A DNA stretch of 64,000 nt from Prinsepia uniflora (taxonomy: Eukaryota > Streptophyta > Magnoliopsida > Rosales > Rosaceae), in the NCBI GenBank assembly GCA_032719365.1, contig CM064862.1, positions 56,077,840-56,141,839 of the forward strand, read 5' to 3'. The notes beneath the pieces were generated by a model that saw nothing but the letters and a program-made list of their open reading frames with translations, ran no database searches and was not told where the DNA came from. The translations under genes and the position numbers were made by a program. Within the stretch, counting starts at the first letter, position 1. Every line of letters begins with the position of its first letter. Positions 1 through 12,414 of the stretch are shown in pieces.

Positions 1-1442
1 CTGGCCCCTCCAAAATCACTGTTCACACGTGCCCCCACGCGCCTGGTCAACTCGTGGGTCAACGCTGCTACAGTACCGCTGACGTCAGCAGTGACGTCAT
101 GCTGATGTCAGCATGACGTCATCACTGACACTTGTCAGGTGACACGTGGCATGTTCTGATTGGTCCCTGGTCTGACAACATCTGACAGGATGACGTCATC
201 ATGACGTCAGAAGTGACGTCAGCATGATGACGTCATCAGTGCTACAGTACCGGGTCGACCCGTTTGACTGGAATCGGGTCGCCGTCGACCCACGGTTTGA
301 CCCGATTCCACCGCACGATTCCGGCCACCATTTTCGGCGGGGTTGATCCCTATGGGTTCGTCTAGGTCTTTCCTATGGTTCTGTGACCTCAAAATAAGAA
401 GAAAGTGGGAAGAAACTCACCAGAATGTCTCTGAAACTCACGGTCACGGTCCGGTCGTCGTCCCCGGTGATCCACGGCGTCTCCGTCGTCCAACCCGGTC
501 CCAAACGACTCGTCTCTCACCCTAGGACATGTCTATCACCTAACAATCAATTTCTAATCATTAAAAACGGTCGGGTCGAACAGGGAATGAAAACGGGATT
601 GTCGGGTTTTGGGTCTTACCGCCGCCGTCACGCCGCCGTAGCCCTCGCTGTCGTCCAGTTAAGCTCCTAGGATCCCCACGGTGCAGACTGGAGCTCCTCC
701 CGCGTCGAGGTGAGGTGGTTATCGAGGTTTGCTTCTTGGACCCGTTTCCTTGAGGTTTTCGGGTCTGAGTTTGCACGGCGGTTTCGGGGCTGGGAAGTGG
801 GGTGGTGGCTGCCGGTGATGCTCGGTGATGGTTAGTGGATGTTGGTGATGCAGCTGGTGATCGGGTGGTGGTGTGAGAGGCGTGGGTTTGTGTGTTTGGA
901 TGGAGAGAAAATGGGAAGAGATGCACGGTTTTGTGAGGGGATGAATGTGTGTGTTTGTAAGCAAAGGCAGACAGATCGTGCATGAACAAGGAAAGCAGAT
1001 GGAAATGGAGGGCCAGGATTCATTTGCACAGACAATCCAAGGGCTGGGGTTAATTGGAGGGAAAATAAATAATATAAACAATGGGTTAAATAGTATTAGT
1101 TGCTTTATGGGAATAGTGTAGGCTTGGATGGGTGACACTTGTCACCAATCCATCGGTTTGATTTAAATATTAGGTTGGCACGGATTTCCGTAATAAATTA
1201 ATATTTTATTCCGTTGTTCTCGGTTCGTAAATTCCGCTAAAACGCTTCCTTGACCATAACTTCTTCATACGAACTCCGATTTCGGCGTGCCGCCTGTCTA
1301 CGGATTCGTGACGTCCCGATCTACGTCATAGTCATGGGTCAAAGTCCGAATTATTTCCCGAGAAAAAGTCAAAGTTTTCCCCCCAAGGGTAAAACAGTCT
1401 TTTTACATTAAAATATTATTATTTTCGGTTCGGGTCGTTACA
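1..1442 (-). mobile_element. LARD-type LTR, truncated by window edge
   Basis: This is the transcriptional 5' part of a large LTR on the minus strand. It closes with GGGTCGTTACA at 1442, the reverse complement of the family start TGTAACGACCC. It carries the family landmarks: the short palindrome GGTGACACTTGTCACC (1131-1146) and the stretch near 1255-1350 shared with every other LTR here (accataacttct, cctgtctacgga, gtcatgggtcaaagtcc). It is followed directly by a plus-strand LTR end, so it seems to have inserted into another LTR. Open frames here are chance frames. Confidence 0.8.
80..235. promoter_or_regulatory. Cluster of seven TGACGTCA palindromes plus a G-box/ABRE
   Basis: Seven exact TGACGTCA copies lie at 80-87, 92-99, 114-121, 191-198, 202-209, 214-221 and 228-235. 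ACACGTGGC lies at 142-150. TGACGTCA and ACACGTGGC are the classic ACGT-core targets of plant bZIP factors. Relative to the LTR promoter the cluster lies in the presumed transcribed leader rather than upstream, so a regulatory role is inference. Confidence 0.5.
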
Positions 1443-1946
1443 CATTGACCTGGGTGGACCCTGGGAGACTTGGGCTTTGAGACCTTAGGTAGCACGCACG
1501 TAGCTCTAGATACCGTGACAGGATGGTTATGTAATTTATGTATATATGTTATATGATGTGTGATGTGTACAGGTTTTGGGTTGTGGCCCGTATGGTTGGT
1601 TGTTTTATGGTTTTGGGTTTAGTTCCCACATATGGTCCTTTTGAATAAATGGTTTTCGAATACATGCATGCTTTTTAGTGAAGGGTACAAATGTCTTTTG
1701 ATGAAAATGTTTTTATAAATTATTGTTTTTTCCACTCACAACTTTTAAATGTTTTGACTGCCCTTCAGGTTGACAGCGGATGCGGGCTGTAGTAGAGACC
1801 GGGACATCACATACCTCAGTCGAATCCTGGAGTACTCTGAAGCCCGAGAGGGCTAAAGTCGGAATTTCCCTTGTCTGAAACTTCATATCAGACGGAATCA
1901 GGAACGTCCCGCGTTAATCCCGGGGGGATTGGGACGGGTCCTGACA
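1443..1946 (+). mobile_element. 3' end of a plus-strand LARD LTR
   Basis: This piece ends GGGACGGGTCCTGACA at 1946, the family LTR 3' terminus. It has the conserved block before the end (ccactcaca at 1732, cccttcaggttgacagcggatgcgg, tagtagagaccgggacatcaca). Its upstream part is missing because the minus LTR at 1-1442 interrupts it. Confidence 0.8.
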
Positions 1947-2876
1947 TGTAATGCTCGACTAAAAAGTCACAGCAGACTCCTGCTCTGATCTGAGGTCAAA
2001 TATCTGCATACCACCGTATCTGACAAATCGACTACTAATCCCCATGACAGTACTTAAGTCGTCCATTTATACCTTTCCATCCAATCACCACTTAATTATC
2101 TCCGTCACATCTATCCTCTCAACCACTACTGGGTTCCTATCCAGTCCATCTCTATCCAAGATCCTCTTGCGGAATCTGAAGTCTCACAATCTGATAGACA
2201 GCCAAGCCCGAAGCTCTGGCCAACCAAACGAAAAAAGAGAAGTCACCTCCTCCGACTAATCGGTCCAATCCTGGACCCCAAACATCATCTCATTGGTACA
2301 CGGGAATCGGATCCAACCATTTCACTTAGTGTCAGGCCAACCAATCTCTACAGTCGCCAACTAGACTCAGCTAGAATAGCCCACTAAAGTCATCCACTAA
2401 CTCTACTGCACTCATAATATCCAAACCATCAATCACAACTAGGGTTTCTAGAACCCGGCTGCTGGGAGCAGCACACTCCCAACTTAACCTAACCGATTTT
2501 CACGACTTCGGCTGCTGAGAGCAACAAAACTAGCCTAGCGTGAGCAATAAATGGCCTAAACTCTAGGGTTTCTAGACGAACCTAGTATCTAACCAATCAT
2601 TTGTTATATCCAACCCTACTCACAAACTCAAATTCCTAGACCATCCCTTAATCATTATTCAAACAAGTTATCATATCCAGCCCTCCGTAGGGTCCATCAC
2701 ACCGATTCACGGTGTATCGGGCAATCGAAGCCCATCCTCTATTCATTTCCACTAACTTTCGTACTCTTACCCTAAATTTCTAGGTTGATGACGGGCTGAT
2801 CCTCATAGAGACATCAGATACACAGCACCTACGCCAATGCTCTAGTTCCAAACTGACAACCTCGCTCTGATACCAC
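1947..2876 (-). mobile_element. LARD internal region next to the primer site
   Basis: Non-coding stretch between a plus LTR end and the minus LTR at 2877. Its right end matches the PBS-proximal internal sequence of the other minus copies (tagagacatcagata, gacaacctcgctctgatacca). I see no retroviral protein motif on either strand. It is read as the 5' untranslated internal part of a minus-strand element. Confidence 0.6.
2864..2875 (-). other. Primer binding site, tRNA-iMet type
   Basis: The minus strand reads TGGTATCAGAGC, the complement of the 3' end of plant initiator tRNA-Met, next to the 3' end of the LTR at 2877-6215. This fixes the element's orientation as minus. Confidence 0.85.
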
Positions 2877-3479
2877 GCGGAAAAGACCCATCCCAATCCC
2901 CCCGGGATTACGCGGGATGCGCCATCCTCCCGTCTAACCCACGTGTGACATGAAGGCCAAACACTCGTCTAACCTACGTGTAACACGAAGTTTAGACAAG
3001 GGATACCCAGGCCAATAGCCCAAACGGCCTTCTAGAGTGCGCTAGAATCAGTGGAGGAGTGTGATGTCACGGTCTCGCTACAGCCCGCACCGCAATCAAC
3101 CTGAAGGGAATTAAAAACCATAAAAGTTGTGAGTGGACGAAAATAAATAATTTAATAAAACACATTTCGTAAAAGACATTTATGTCCTTCACATAAAAAC
3201 ATGCATGCATTCACAAACCAGTTAATTTAAATATCATAAACCGTTTAGAAAATCAAAACCATTTCTTTCCTCAAATCATTCGGGCTTTAGCCCAAAACCA
3301 TAAAATCATCAAGTATGAGAACTTAGCCCAAAACCATAAAACACCGAAATTTGTAAATCCAAATCCATGTGGGCTACTGCCCAAATCCATTTATTTAACA
3401 CATAAACACCATTTCATAAATCCAATAAATCATGTTTACCAGATACCGAAATAATAGTTCATAAATCTAATGAATCTGT

Positions 3480-3630
3480 AATCTAAATTCCGATACTTGG
3501 CATCCCAGATGCCTAGCATCCCAAACGCTTGACGTCCCATACGTCATATTACGGTATAAGCAATGCGTGCTGCCCGAGGTCTCTCCGGGTCAATCTCTGA
3601 CATCCCAGATCTCTGATGTCCTAGACGTCT
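3480..3630. repeat. Array of short stem-loops with TCCCA-type loops
   Basis: Successive short inverted repeats: GGCATCCCAGATGCC, AGCATCCCAAACGCT, TGACGTCCCATACGTCA, then a weaker TGACATCCCAG...GATGTC. Each has a 5-6 bp stem around a CCCA-containing loop. The same array recurs in the LTR fragment at 54582-54625. It occupies the LTR position where other subfamilies carry GGGCCTC...GCCC units. Confidence 0.6.
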
Positions 3631-4648
3631 AATCATATCAATCCTGCTCTTGAGTCACTATACAGTCTGGTCACTCCGTGCAATGACCCCTCGCAGGCAA
3701 TGCGTCGTGACTTTTCCAGTGTCCCAAACACCTGGAGGAGACCATCTACATATCCTCATATAAGGATGGTATATGGAAAACATCTTTATAAAATCATCTC
3801 AAAACCTTTCAAAGGAGCCAAGCCCGAAATTTCCATAAATCCATAAATCCAATTAATCAAATCCCAATCCATTTAGGGTCTCTGAACCCGAAATCACATT
3901 TATAAACCACAATTCGGGCTCATGCCCAGTATCATAATTAACCGGGCCTTTAGCTCGATCATGTAACCCAAATGGGCCTCCAGCCCGATATCTCATTAAA
4001 TACAATGGACTACAAGTCCGCTAGTTTCCAAATCAAATAGGTCTCATGCCCAATTTCATATTTCTAAATCCAAACTAATTCAATTAAACCATCATAAAAA
4101 AACCCAAGCACGTATAAACACAGTATAAAACCATAAACCTCGAAATACGTGCAAAATACGTAAATCTCAATACCACAATCATAATCATAGTAATCACATA
4201 TATAAAGCATGTAAAATAGTTATGCATGCATCATAGTTATAAAACAAATGTCCACTCACAGACCATCCTAGCTGCCATCTCAATACGCGTGCCATAAGCC
4301 TCCCCGAAGCTAATCCGCCACCTCCGGGATTTCCGGTCCTATCCAAATCATACCCAAAGGTCACTAACTATCTATATAAGTTCATAGGATAAAACCCCAA
4401 AACTCTCGAAAAAGTCAACGTGTCCCGGACACATTTCTCGAGGTGAAAAATCTCGATTTGACCAACCTAACGATCTCCAATCGACCTAAAACCACCACCA
4501 TTGTATCTGAATCATCGATTCCCTTTGAATGACACTGGTTCCACCTCGAAATTCAAGTTCACGTGCCCCCACGTGCATGGTCAACGCAAAAATCAACGCT
4601 AGAAAAGTCAACACTGTTGACATCAACAAAGTTAACGATGACGTCAGC

Positions 4649-5020
4649 TGTAACGACCAGTCCCGAATTTTGGGATTAGATTAGTGATTAATGACGGCTT
4701 AGTGAGATTAATCGGCAATTAGTTACGTGATTTCGGACGGACTGTGCGAAATGACCGTGTTTTCTGTTTTTCGATACCCTCCAGGTTGATGCGGTGCTGG
4801 CTGTGGTTAATGAGACGGAGACATCACACACGCGATCCACAGTGGTTTCTGCGCACTCTGGGAAATCAGACGTTGTTTTTGGTATGTTGACCTGGTATTC
4901 CTTGTCTGGTCTACATGTTACGTGGAGGTTGGACAGATGTTTACCCTTCGTGTCACGCGTGGGTTAGATGGGAGCATGACTTATCCCTTAATCCTGGGGG
5001 ATTGGGGGTGGGTATTGTCA
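4649..5020 (+). mobile_element. Miniature LTR (internally deleted), plus strand
   Basis: Starts TGTAACGACCAGTCCC and ends GGTATTGTCA, both family LTR termini, but is only 372 bp. The sequence jumps at about 4760 from the LTR start straight into the conserved end block (ttttcgataccctccagg), so the stem-loop array and promoter are gone. The flanks TCAGC and ACAAC do not match, so no target duplication is visible. Confidence 0.7.
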
Positions 5021-6770
5021 ACAACAGTGAACGGTCTACAGTCAGCATGATGTTAGCACTGATAACTTTGATAGTGTCACGTGTCAGCTTGCCATTGGTC
5101 CACGTCACTGACATGCGAGTAACCCATGGCAGCCCGTGATTGGGCCAAGTCATTGAAATGTCAGTGCTAACTAGGCACTGACATATAACACCTATCACAA
5201 TCCCATAGGCCCACCTCTGACAGCGGTCAGATGATGACGTTACCCGCTGACGTCATCATTGTCTTCAACCTCCGTCTAGGTCTGCAATTCGGGTCGTGCA
5301 GACCCGCGAACTCAACCCAGTTCCAAAACCTTCCATACTAACTCGATTCGATCCTCGTTTCTTCCTACAGCTTTTTCCTAGCCTACCCTATCGATCTACG
5401 TGATCCAAACTATGAAATCAGGACGGGATCGTACCTATTCGTACCATGAATAGTACCTGTGACCTGCAACCTCGAACTACCAGCGATTCAGGCCACCGTT
5501 GTTTGTGATTCCAAGCCCTCTGAGCTCACCTCAACCTCCAGAACGTCATCCAAACAGCCAAATTGATCAATAACCACCAAAAAAAGATCCACCATTTTGA
5601 ACTAAAAACGGGCTCACGGGTTTTGTCGTTATCTCGCCGTCGTTGCTCCGTTGTGGCCACCACCGTGATCGTCTCGACGTCCCCTTTCACTTTCGTTCAC
5701 AACCCAGTAGCAGCAGATGAAGGTTAGGGGGTGTTTGTGTGGGTTGGGTTGCACGGTTTTGGGTTTCACGAGGTTGGGGAGAAATTGAAAGATGAAGATG
5801 GCTGATGAGGATAATGACCCAAAATATTGGGGTCTGGGCCTATCAGATGGGTGACACTTGTCACTCATCTGGTGGGTTCTTCCAAAATTTTCTCCAATTA
5901 AAATAGTCCACATGGCGAAATCCTTGGTTTGCATGAATAGTGCCGTAAAACTTCCTAGACCTGTAACTTTCGCGTCGAACGTCCGATTTCGACGTGCAAC
6001 CTGTCTGCGGACTCGTGACATCCTGATCTACGTCATGGTTATCGGTCCAAGTCCATTAGACCACCCAGGTTAAAAGTCAACATTTCACCCATTCCTAAGG
6101 GTAAAACTGACATTTCCCACCATCCATCCGCGATTTCTCGACTAATCCTCGATTAGTGATGCTAATCCGCAATTACTCACTAAACTAATCCTGAAATTTG
6201 GGACGGGTCGTTACATTAAACACACAGTATCATTAGATATGAATCTATATTACAACGAAGGGGTTTATACTAGGCTGTTACGAACGTCTTGTATTATTGA
6301 ATTTATTTTTTTTGCTTCAATTTATTATTCTCTACTCTTTGGCATTGACCGCCTTCAATAAAAAGTTATTTGAGGAGATTGAAGCTGGCTGGAGATGACA
6401 GGACCCATCCCAACTGGACGTTGATAATCGTGCCCGGTCCTGCTCCCATCTGACAAGTCAACTGAAGTCCCGAAACTACCCCTCAGCACCTGTCAGACAA
6501 GGGATGACTGAATCGATTTTTGCTCATGCCTCCACCTCTCGATCAGCCCCGATGCTCGTGCCACAGCCTGAAGGGTCATCTAAACAGAAAAGGTGTGAGT
6601 GGACAAAAATAATATCATTTGAAAACACATTTCAAAATACATTATTTACCCTTCAATTTATCAAACCATGCATGCATAGGGTCAAACACATGAATCACCG
6701 GCTTTCAAGCCAAAACACATGAAAATCATTTCATAAAACCATTTTATCATCAAACAAATCGCATAACTCG

Positions 6771-6912
6771 GGAATTACACATCCGAGGTTCCTCTGGGAA
6801 TTACACATCCAGAGTCTCTAGGAATTACACATCCAGATCTACTGGGAATTACACATCTATCCTCACCGAGAATTACACATCCGGTCCCACCGGGAATAAC
6901 ACATCTAGGGAC
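6771..6912. repeat. Tandem array, unit GGGAATTACACATCC
   Basis: Six imperfect units of about 22-28 bp, each containing GGAATTACACATCC or a close variant (GAGAATTACACATCC, GGGAATAACACATCT), separated by variable CT-rich spacers such as gaggttcctct and agagtctct. It sits in the left LTR of element F where other LTR subfamilies carry different arrays. Confidence 0.8.
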
Positions 6913-8852
6913 ACTGAACATACATCCAAAACCATCAATTCAATCATATATTCACATTTGACTCCAAATCCAAGTAAAAATATTTATCCAATTGGGTCTC
7001 AAGCCCGAAATGTCATTTGCACGTAAATCCGTAAAATCTCATTAAAATAATCCCGAAATCATCCTTGACTCACCAACTAAGTCAAAATACTCTTTTTTGA
7101 AACCTTTTTTACTCCGGGCCTAGCCCAAAACACCAATTGCACTTTCCTAGTAAAATGTGCCCAAAAGACCGATTAAAGTAATCCATAAATCCAATAAATA
7201 ATCGTGTCAACTCACTATGACATCATTGCCAATCAAATCATGCAATCAATTATGTAAAAAATTTAACTATGCATGCATAACAGTTTATAAAACAAACGTC
7301 CACTCGCACACCGTCCAAACCGCTCGCTTTCCAAGTTGCACGCTTTTCTGTAATTTTTGGTACGTTCCAAGAATCTCGAATCCTGTCAACCAACATCATT
7401 ATGGGTCACTAATGAATCCAAATCTAGCATATTAAAATCCCCCACTTTTTTCCACGAATTAAAACGTAACCTAATCCTTCGGACCCTCGAAACAATATCG
7501 AAACGGTGTCCGATTGACTCAAAACCAACGCCAAAATATTCGTTACATAGAATAGAATAAAAGTTTTGTTGACCTCACTTTGAGAATCGTGCCCATGCGC
7601 CCTCACGTGCCGCCACAAGCAGCTGCGCGTGAAGCCCACGCGCCAGCTACAGTACTGCTACAGTGTCATCACCTTCACCCGTCTCCTGCAATATGTGTTG
7701 TTCAACTCGCGTGTTAACCCGGTTGGAAACCTAGCAATTCGATGTCAATTTCATTCATTCTTTCATCTAATCTCATCTACTTAACCTTAATTTAAGTTCT
7801 ATAACCCTTAATTCATGAAATCAAACTTAAACCTCATCAATTCAAAATTTCAATTTCGATAGGTCGAACTTCAATTTCCTTAGTTTTCAATCTAATTCAT
7901 CATTCTACTTGGACATGAAGTATATTCAGATCATTCTAAGTACACTTTTGAAACCAATTTCTAGATCCTTTACCTCGAATCACCTGAACTCAATCCCAAT
8001 TTTCTCTCAATTCTGCCATGTCTGTTCGTGGCCTTCCCTGTGTCAACTCTTCTCACCCACACGGCTGAATCAGCCATTCACCTGACCAAAAGACCATTTT
8101 TCCCTTGCAACACATCATTACCAAAATGCCCCTCAACTTTGTAAACCCCTAACTTTCCCGTCCGTACTCCGATCGACGCATGCCGCCTGTCTACGGACTC
8201 AGCGTCTCGAGACCTACACAACGGTCCTTACGGAAAGTCCAAACAAGGTCCTGGTCAAAAAATCAACTTTTACCTCCCATAACCAAGGGCAAAATTGTCA
8301 TTTCCTTCCAATTTCTCCAAATTTTTCTTTCTTCGAATTTTCGGGTCGTCATAACCTTCCCCCCTTAAAGAATTTCGTTTTCAAAATTTGAACATAACTC
8401 TCCAACAACAATCCTGGAGAATAAGTCTACATCGATATCTCGGGTTCCCACGTGAACCCTCGTTCACTATGCACGACCACTATCACATTTTCCAATTTTC
8501 CGGCTCGTCTCGAGCCCTTCTATCACACCGTGACTCATCTCGAGTCCCAAACCAACTCCTGACTCCTTCTGAGTCCAATTTCGATATCCAAAATCCAAAG
8601 GTCACTAGTCCCCCCCAATCCTCGGGCTCATTTCGTCCTGGGCCCAACACGCCCATTCATATAACATATCCCATCGTTAGATTGAACCATCATCCAGACC
8701 AACACAAGTCCGAGATGCACTACCTGACCCCAATTCAGGGTCATACCCACACCAGGGATTTCCTATACCCTCGTATTTCGTCTCATCACCAGGCCGTGCA
8801 CGGGGCTCGCGTTTCGGAGGTATAAAGTGATAACAGAAATCAGTAACCACAT

Positions 8853-8864
8853 GCTCTGATACCA
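8853..8864 (-). other. Primer binding site of element F
   Basis: The minus strand reads TGGTATCAGAGC, three bases from the right LTR start at 8868. Complementary to the initiator tRNA-Met 3' end. Confidence 0.85.
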
Positions 8865-9656
8865 AGTTGACATGACCCATCCCAACTGAACCTTTACCTC
8901 AAATCACTTGAACTCAATCCCAATTTTCTCTCAATTTCGCCATGTCTGTTGGTGGCCTTCCCTGTGTCAACTCTTCTCAAATTTGAGCTGGTTACATTCC
9001 AATTGATCCCAGAAGATTCAATTGAGGTTCAATTTCACTCATCACAGCCCACAATTTCAATTTTGAATTTTTGGAAAACATGAACTTTCACGGGTTTGGT
9101 TCTTCGGGTTTGCTTCCATGGTTCCAGTTCTCATACTTTTCTACTTCTCTATTCTCTCTCTCTAATTCCTCTCATTGAATTGAATCGAATAACTGGTCGT
9201 GATTGTAGGAATAGGTTTTGATTCATCTCTCTGTTTTTTTTTGGAAGCATACCCGCGACAATGTTCGTTCAAGCATATATACATATATCCCCACTTCACC
9301 AGCCACTAATCCTTCATTCCCAGGTGACATGTGTCGCTTGATTACTTAACCGACTCACCCACACGGTTGAATCAGCCATTCACCTAACCAAAAGACCATT
9401 TTGCCCTTGCAACACATCATTACCAAAATGCCCATCGACTTTGCAAACCCCTAACTTTCTCGTCCATACTCCAATTGATGCATGTCACCTTTCTACAGAC
9501 TCAGCGTCTCGAGACCTACACAACGGTCCTTACGGAAAGTCCAAACAAGGTCCTGGTAAAAAAGTCAACTTTTGCCTCCCATAACCAAGGGCAAAATCGT
9601 CACTTCCTTCCAATTTCTCCAAAAAAAATTTTTTTCCGAATTTCCGGGTCGTCACA

Positions 9657-12212
9657 GGAGATCATTGACACACAATAGATAATAATGAAACATGTAAAAT
9701 CTAAGCAAACTTTAAAAAAATGAAGAAGATTATACTTATTTGAAACACCAACACGTTGAATTTTGGGGTTTCACCTTCTTGATGTGCTCGAAGAAGGTTA
9801 AAAAATGGGTGGGTTCGTTCAGTTATTTTTAAACATTCTTTTAAGGTTATTACTAATCAAAACTTACGAAGAACGTTGAACATTGAGGCCGTGAAGAATG
9901 TTTGTAGATATCTTCTTTTCAAATAGCTTAGGGTTTTTACTAATCAAGTGTTAAGATTGTTTTTAATGAAATAAAAAAGGTTAAGATTATTTTTAATTAA
10001 ACAAAATAAATAGTTTCCGGATTCGAATTAAAATATAATTAAATAAGAATAAAGAGTATGGATACCCTTTTTTAATAAAGGGCATGGAAGACTAATTACG
10101 TGAGTTAATTATTTTTAAACTAATTTTTAAACTATTATGTCAGTTTGATGTTATGTTCTTAATACTTAAAAAATAGACATTAAATTACTAAGTTTAGTAA
10201 GTCATAACCATATTCTCATTTGTAAACATGCTATCAAGTCAACCCTTCAATTTTAATTTGGAATTCTTCTCTTTGTTTTGTTCTTAGGAAAAAAGTTTAG
10301 ATGTGACATTAGCATATAATTAATCATAAATAATTACATATGAAGGTGATATTGTAATGTGCGGTGGAGTTTAAAATGATACGCATAACGTCCAAACAAA
10401 AGAATATTGTGAGGAAAAGAACAATATTGTCTTATTTTAGTTTTGGGCTGTGTGTTGTTGTTGTGTCTGTGAGTGGAAAACAACTCTCAATGGATTCTGT
10501 TTCTGCTTTGTACCATCATCATCTTCCATCCATGAGCTATGAGGTATGAGTCATGACCCACCACCTCAATACTTGCTTCTCCTTTTCATCATTCATTGGG
10601 GTTTTCCTTTCTTCTCTTTTTTACTTTACCCTTTCTCTTTTGTTTTGCTTTGATAAAAGTTACTCTCAACTTTAATATCTAAATGATATTTGTGAGAATC
10701 CTAGTGGTTGAGTTCAACATGAAGCTTCTGCTTGATGCCCACCATCCTATACCCATAATTGTTATTCAGCAATACCTAAAGAATAAATGCACATTTTCTC
10801 GCATGATTCATTAAAAATGTTCTTTATTATTTTCTTAAGTGTAAATTATTATATAAAATTAAATATATTAGCTATGATTAAATATTTATATGTATCAATT
10901 AAACTGATGATTTACTATAACTTCTTAGTTGTTATCCTCTTCACTTGTAATATAGGAGGTATTGCGCTCGACTTTCGTTGGGTGAGATCGGTACTCAATA
11001 TTTATATAATATAATTCATCTCTCCCAATATTCTTGTATATATTTTAAAAAAAAAACTGTTATCAAAATCATTGTGTATTTTAATATATAAGAATTATCA
11101 AAAGACTCGTCAATTTTCCAATTTTAGTTGATTTTTATATATATGATCCGTGCATAATATTTTTATGAGATCTACTGTTTCAATTATAATATCAAAAAAA
11201 TTAATTATTAGGTGTAATTAGTACTATTACCCCCTAAGTTGGATGCAAGTATTTTTAATGTTATTTGCACTCTAAGTTTGTTAAGCTGCAATAAAATATT
11301 GGAAATTAAAGTATAGAAACGCTCCGTTAACATTGCGATTTAAAATGACTTTTAAGACTTGTATACAACGATTGAGGCTCAGAGGTGTAATAGTGAAAGT
11401 TGATGCAAAATAGATTATGAATTTGATAAAGAAAAAAAAAGGTACGGACTGTTGGTCTGCAGTCAATGTTCTAGTCTGGGATGTAACTTTGTTACTCGGT
11501 CAGTTGGACATTGTGGAGATTTGTTTTCAACGACGTGAGGACGTGAGGGCAACAAGGCTGCCCATGAACTGGCCCAAATTGGAAGTCGGCATCATCTGCC
11601 CCGATTGTGGTGGGATGCAGCGACACCTTGATTGGAGGTCCAATTGCAGGTTGACATGGAACAAGTGTAATGGTTGGAGCGGGTGTCGTAGTACTGGCGG
11701 CAATCTGTGCATGTGCATTTCATTTGACTTTTACGTCAACGAAGGTGGCAAATAATTGCATTTGTGTATATGTTTATATTTTATATTTAAAATTGAAAAT
11801 TTGAGAAAGAACAATAAATCAAATTGGTTGAGCGAATTAAATCAAATACCATATCCATTACCCACCCACCTCAAAAGAGTAAGCTTACCTATAATTGTTG
11901 TCCAACCCAAATCAACATTGAGATGTCAACTATAAGGGCATTAGGGGCTAAAGGCAAAGAGCAGGGGTTAAAGACAAAATTTACCCCTAAAATTTTACTA
12001 TTTATGACATCTTGCTTTAGTAATTTTAAAGGGGAGGGGCAACAGGCTAGAATTCAAATTTTTACTAAAAAACTATTAAACATTATCATAATGAAAACAC
12101 TTTATTTTACTAAAATTTAAATTACATCAAAATCATTAATAAGTCTAATAAAATATATAATCATTAATTCAAATTGAAAATTAAAATCAACTAGTGAGGA
12201 GGGGTGAACCAA
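9657..12212. other. AT-rich island without recognisable gene
   Basis: This stretch differs sharply from the LTR DNA around it: it is AT-rich, shows no family landmarks and looks low-copy within the window. A 112-aa plus-strand frame at 11417-11755 has a Cys-rich part (CPDCGG, then three more Cys and WSGC), and the minus strand has open stretches in the same place. I recognise neither. Blocks at 11215-11420 look like old repeat DNA. No promoter, splice pattern or conserved domain can be assigned. Confidence 0.5.
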
Positions 12213-12272
12213 TCTTGATCATTCTGAGGCTGATAATCACCTTCTTGATCATTCTGAGGCTGATAATCACTT
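12213..12272. repeat. Perfect 30-bp tandem duplication
   Basis: Two head-to-tail copies (12213-12242 and 12243-12272) beginning TCTTGATCATTCTGAGGCTG, followed immediately by a third partial TCTTCATGAT. It lies just downstream of the SANT/NAM-associated pseudogene. Confidence 0.85.
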
Positions 12273-12414
12273 CTTCATGATATTCATAACTGCTACCACT
12301 AAGATTATTTTTTTATCTATTTGTGATTGTCAATTGCCTTTTTCTCCAGTATCTTTGTTTGTTTGGACTCATCTTTTCGGTACCATTCTCCATAATTCTA
12401 TTTTCTTGTTCTAT

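Larger units (their letters stand above)
2877..6215 (-). mobile_element. LARD LTR with a nested miniature LTR
   Basis: Starts beside the primer site with a degraded terminus (gacccatcccaatcccccc) and ends GGGACGGGTCGTTACA at 6215. Without the nested 372-bp piece it is about 2.97 kb. It contains in order the block gagtgtgatgtcacgg, GTGAGTGGAC (3130), GCATGCATGCAT-like RY repeats (about 3205), stem-loop arrays (3480-3630 and 3890-4030), CCACTCACAGACC (about 4253), the palindrome near 5850-5870 and the common end block. It is the 5' LTR of the minus element whose primer site is at 2864. Confidence 0.8.
6396..9656 (-). mobile_element. Element F: compact LARD with perfect target duplication
   Basis: A complete short element, TGACAGGACCC...GGGTCGTCACA, flanked by GGAGA at 6391-6395 and 9657-9661. 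The left LTR is 6396-8353. The internal part (8354-8867) begins with a polypurine tract, read on plus as accttcccccctta, and ends with a tRNA-iMet primer site at 8853-8864. The right LTR (8868-9656) keeps only its outer ends. The two LTRs share the stretch around 7965-8040 and 8885-8975 closely, while each has deleted parts the other keeps. The internal part is only about 0.5 kb and non-coding, so the element must have been mobilised in trans. Confidence 0.85.

Noticed and set aside
2864..2875. tRNA-Met gene fragments at each gctctgatacca
   Set aside because: Only the 12 nt complementary to the tRNA 3' end are present, always next to an LTR.
8388..8825. 145-aa plus-strand frame in element F
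   Set aside because: It lies antisense in the 0.5-kb internal region of a minus-strand element and overlaps the primer-site side, with no recognisable domain.
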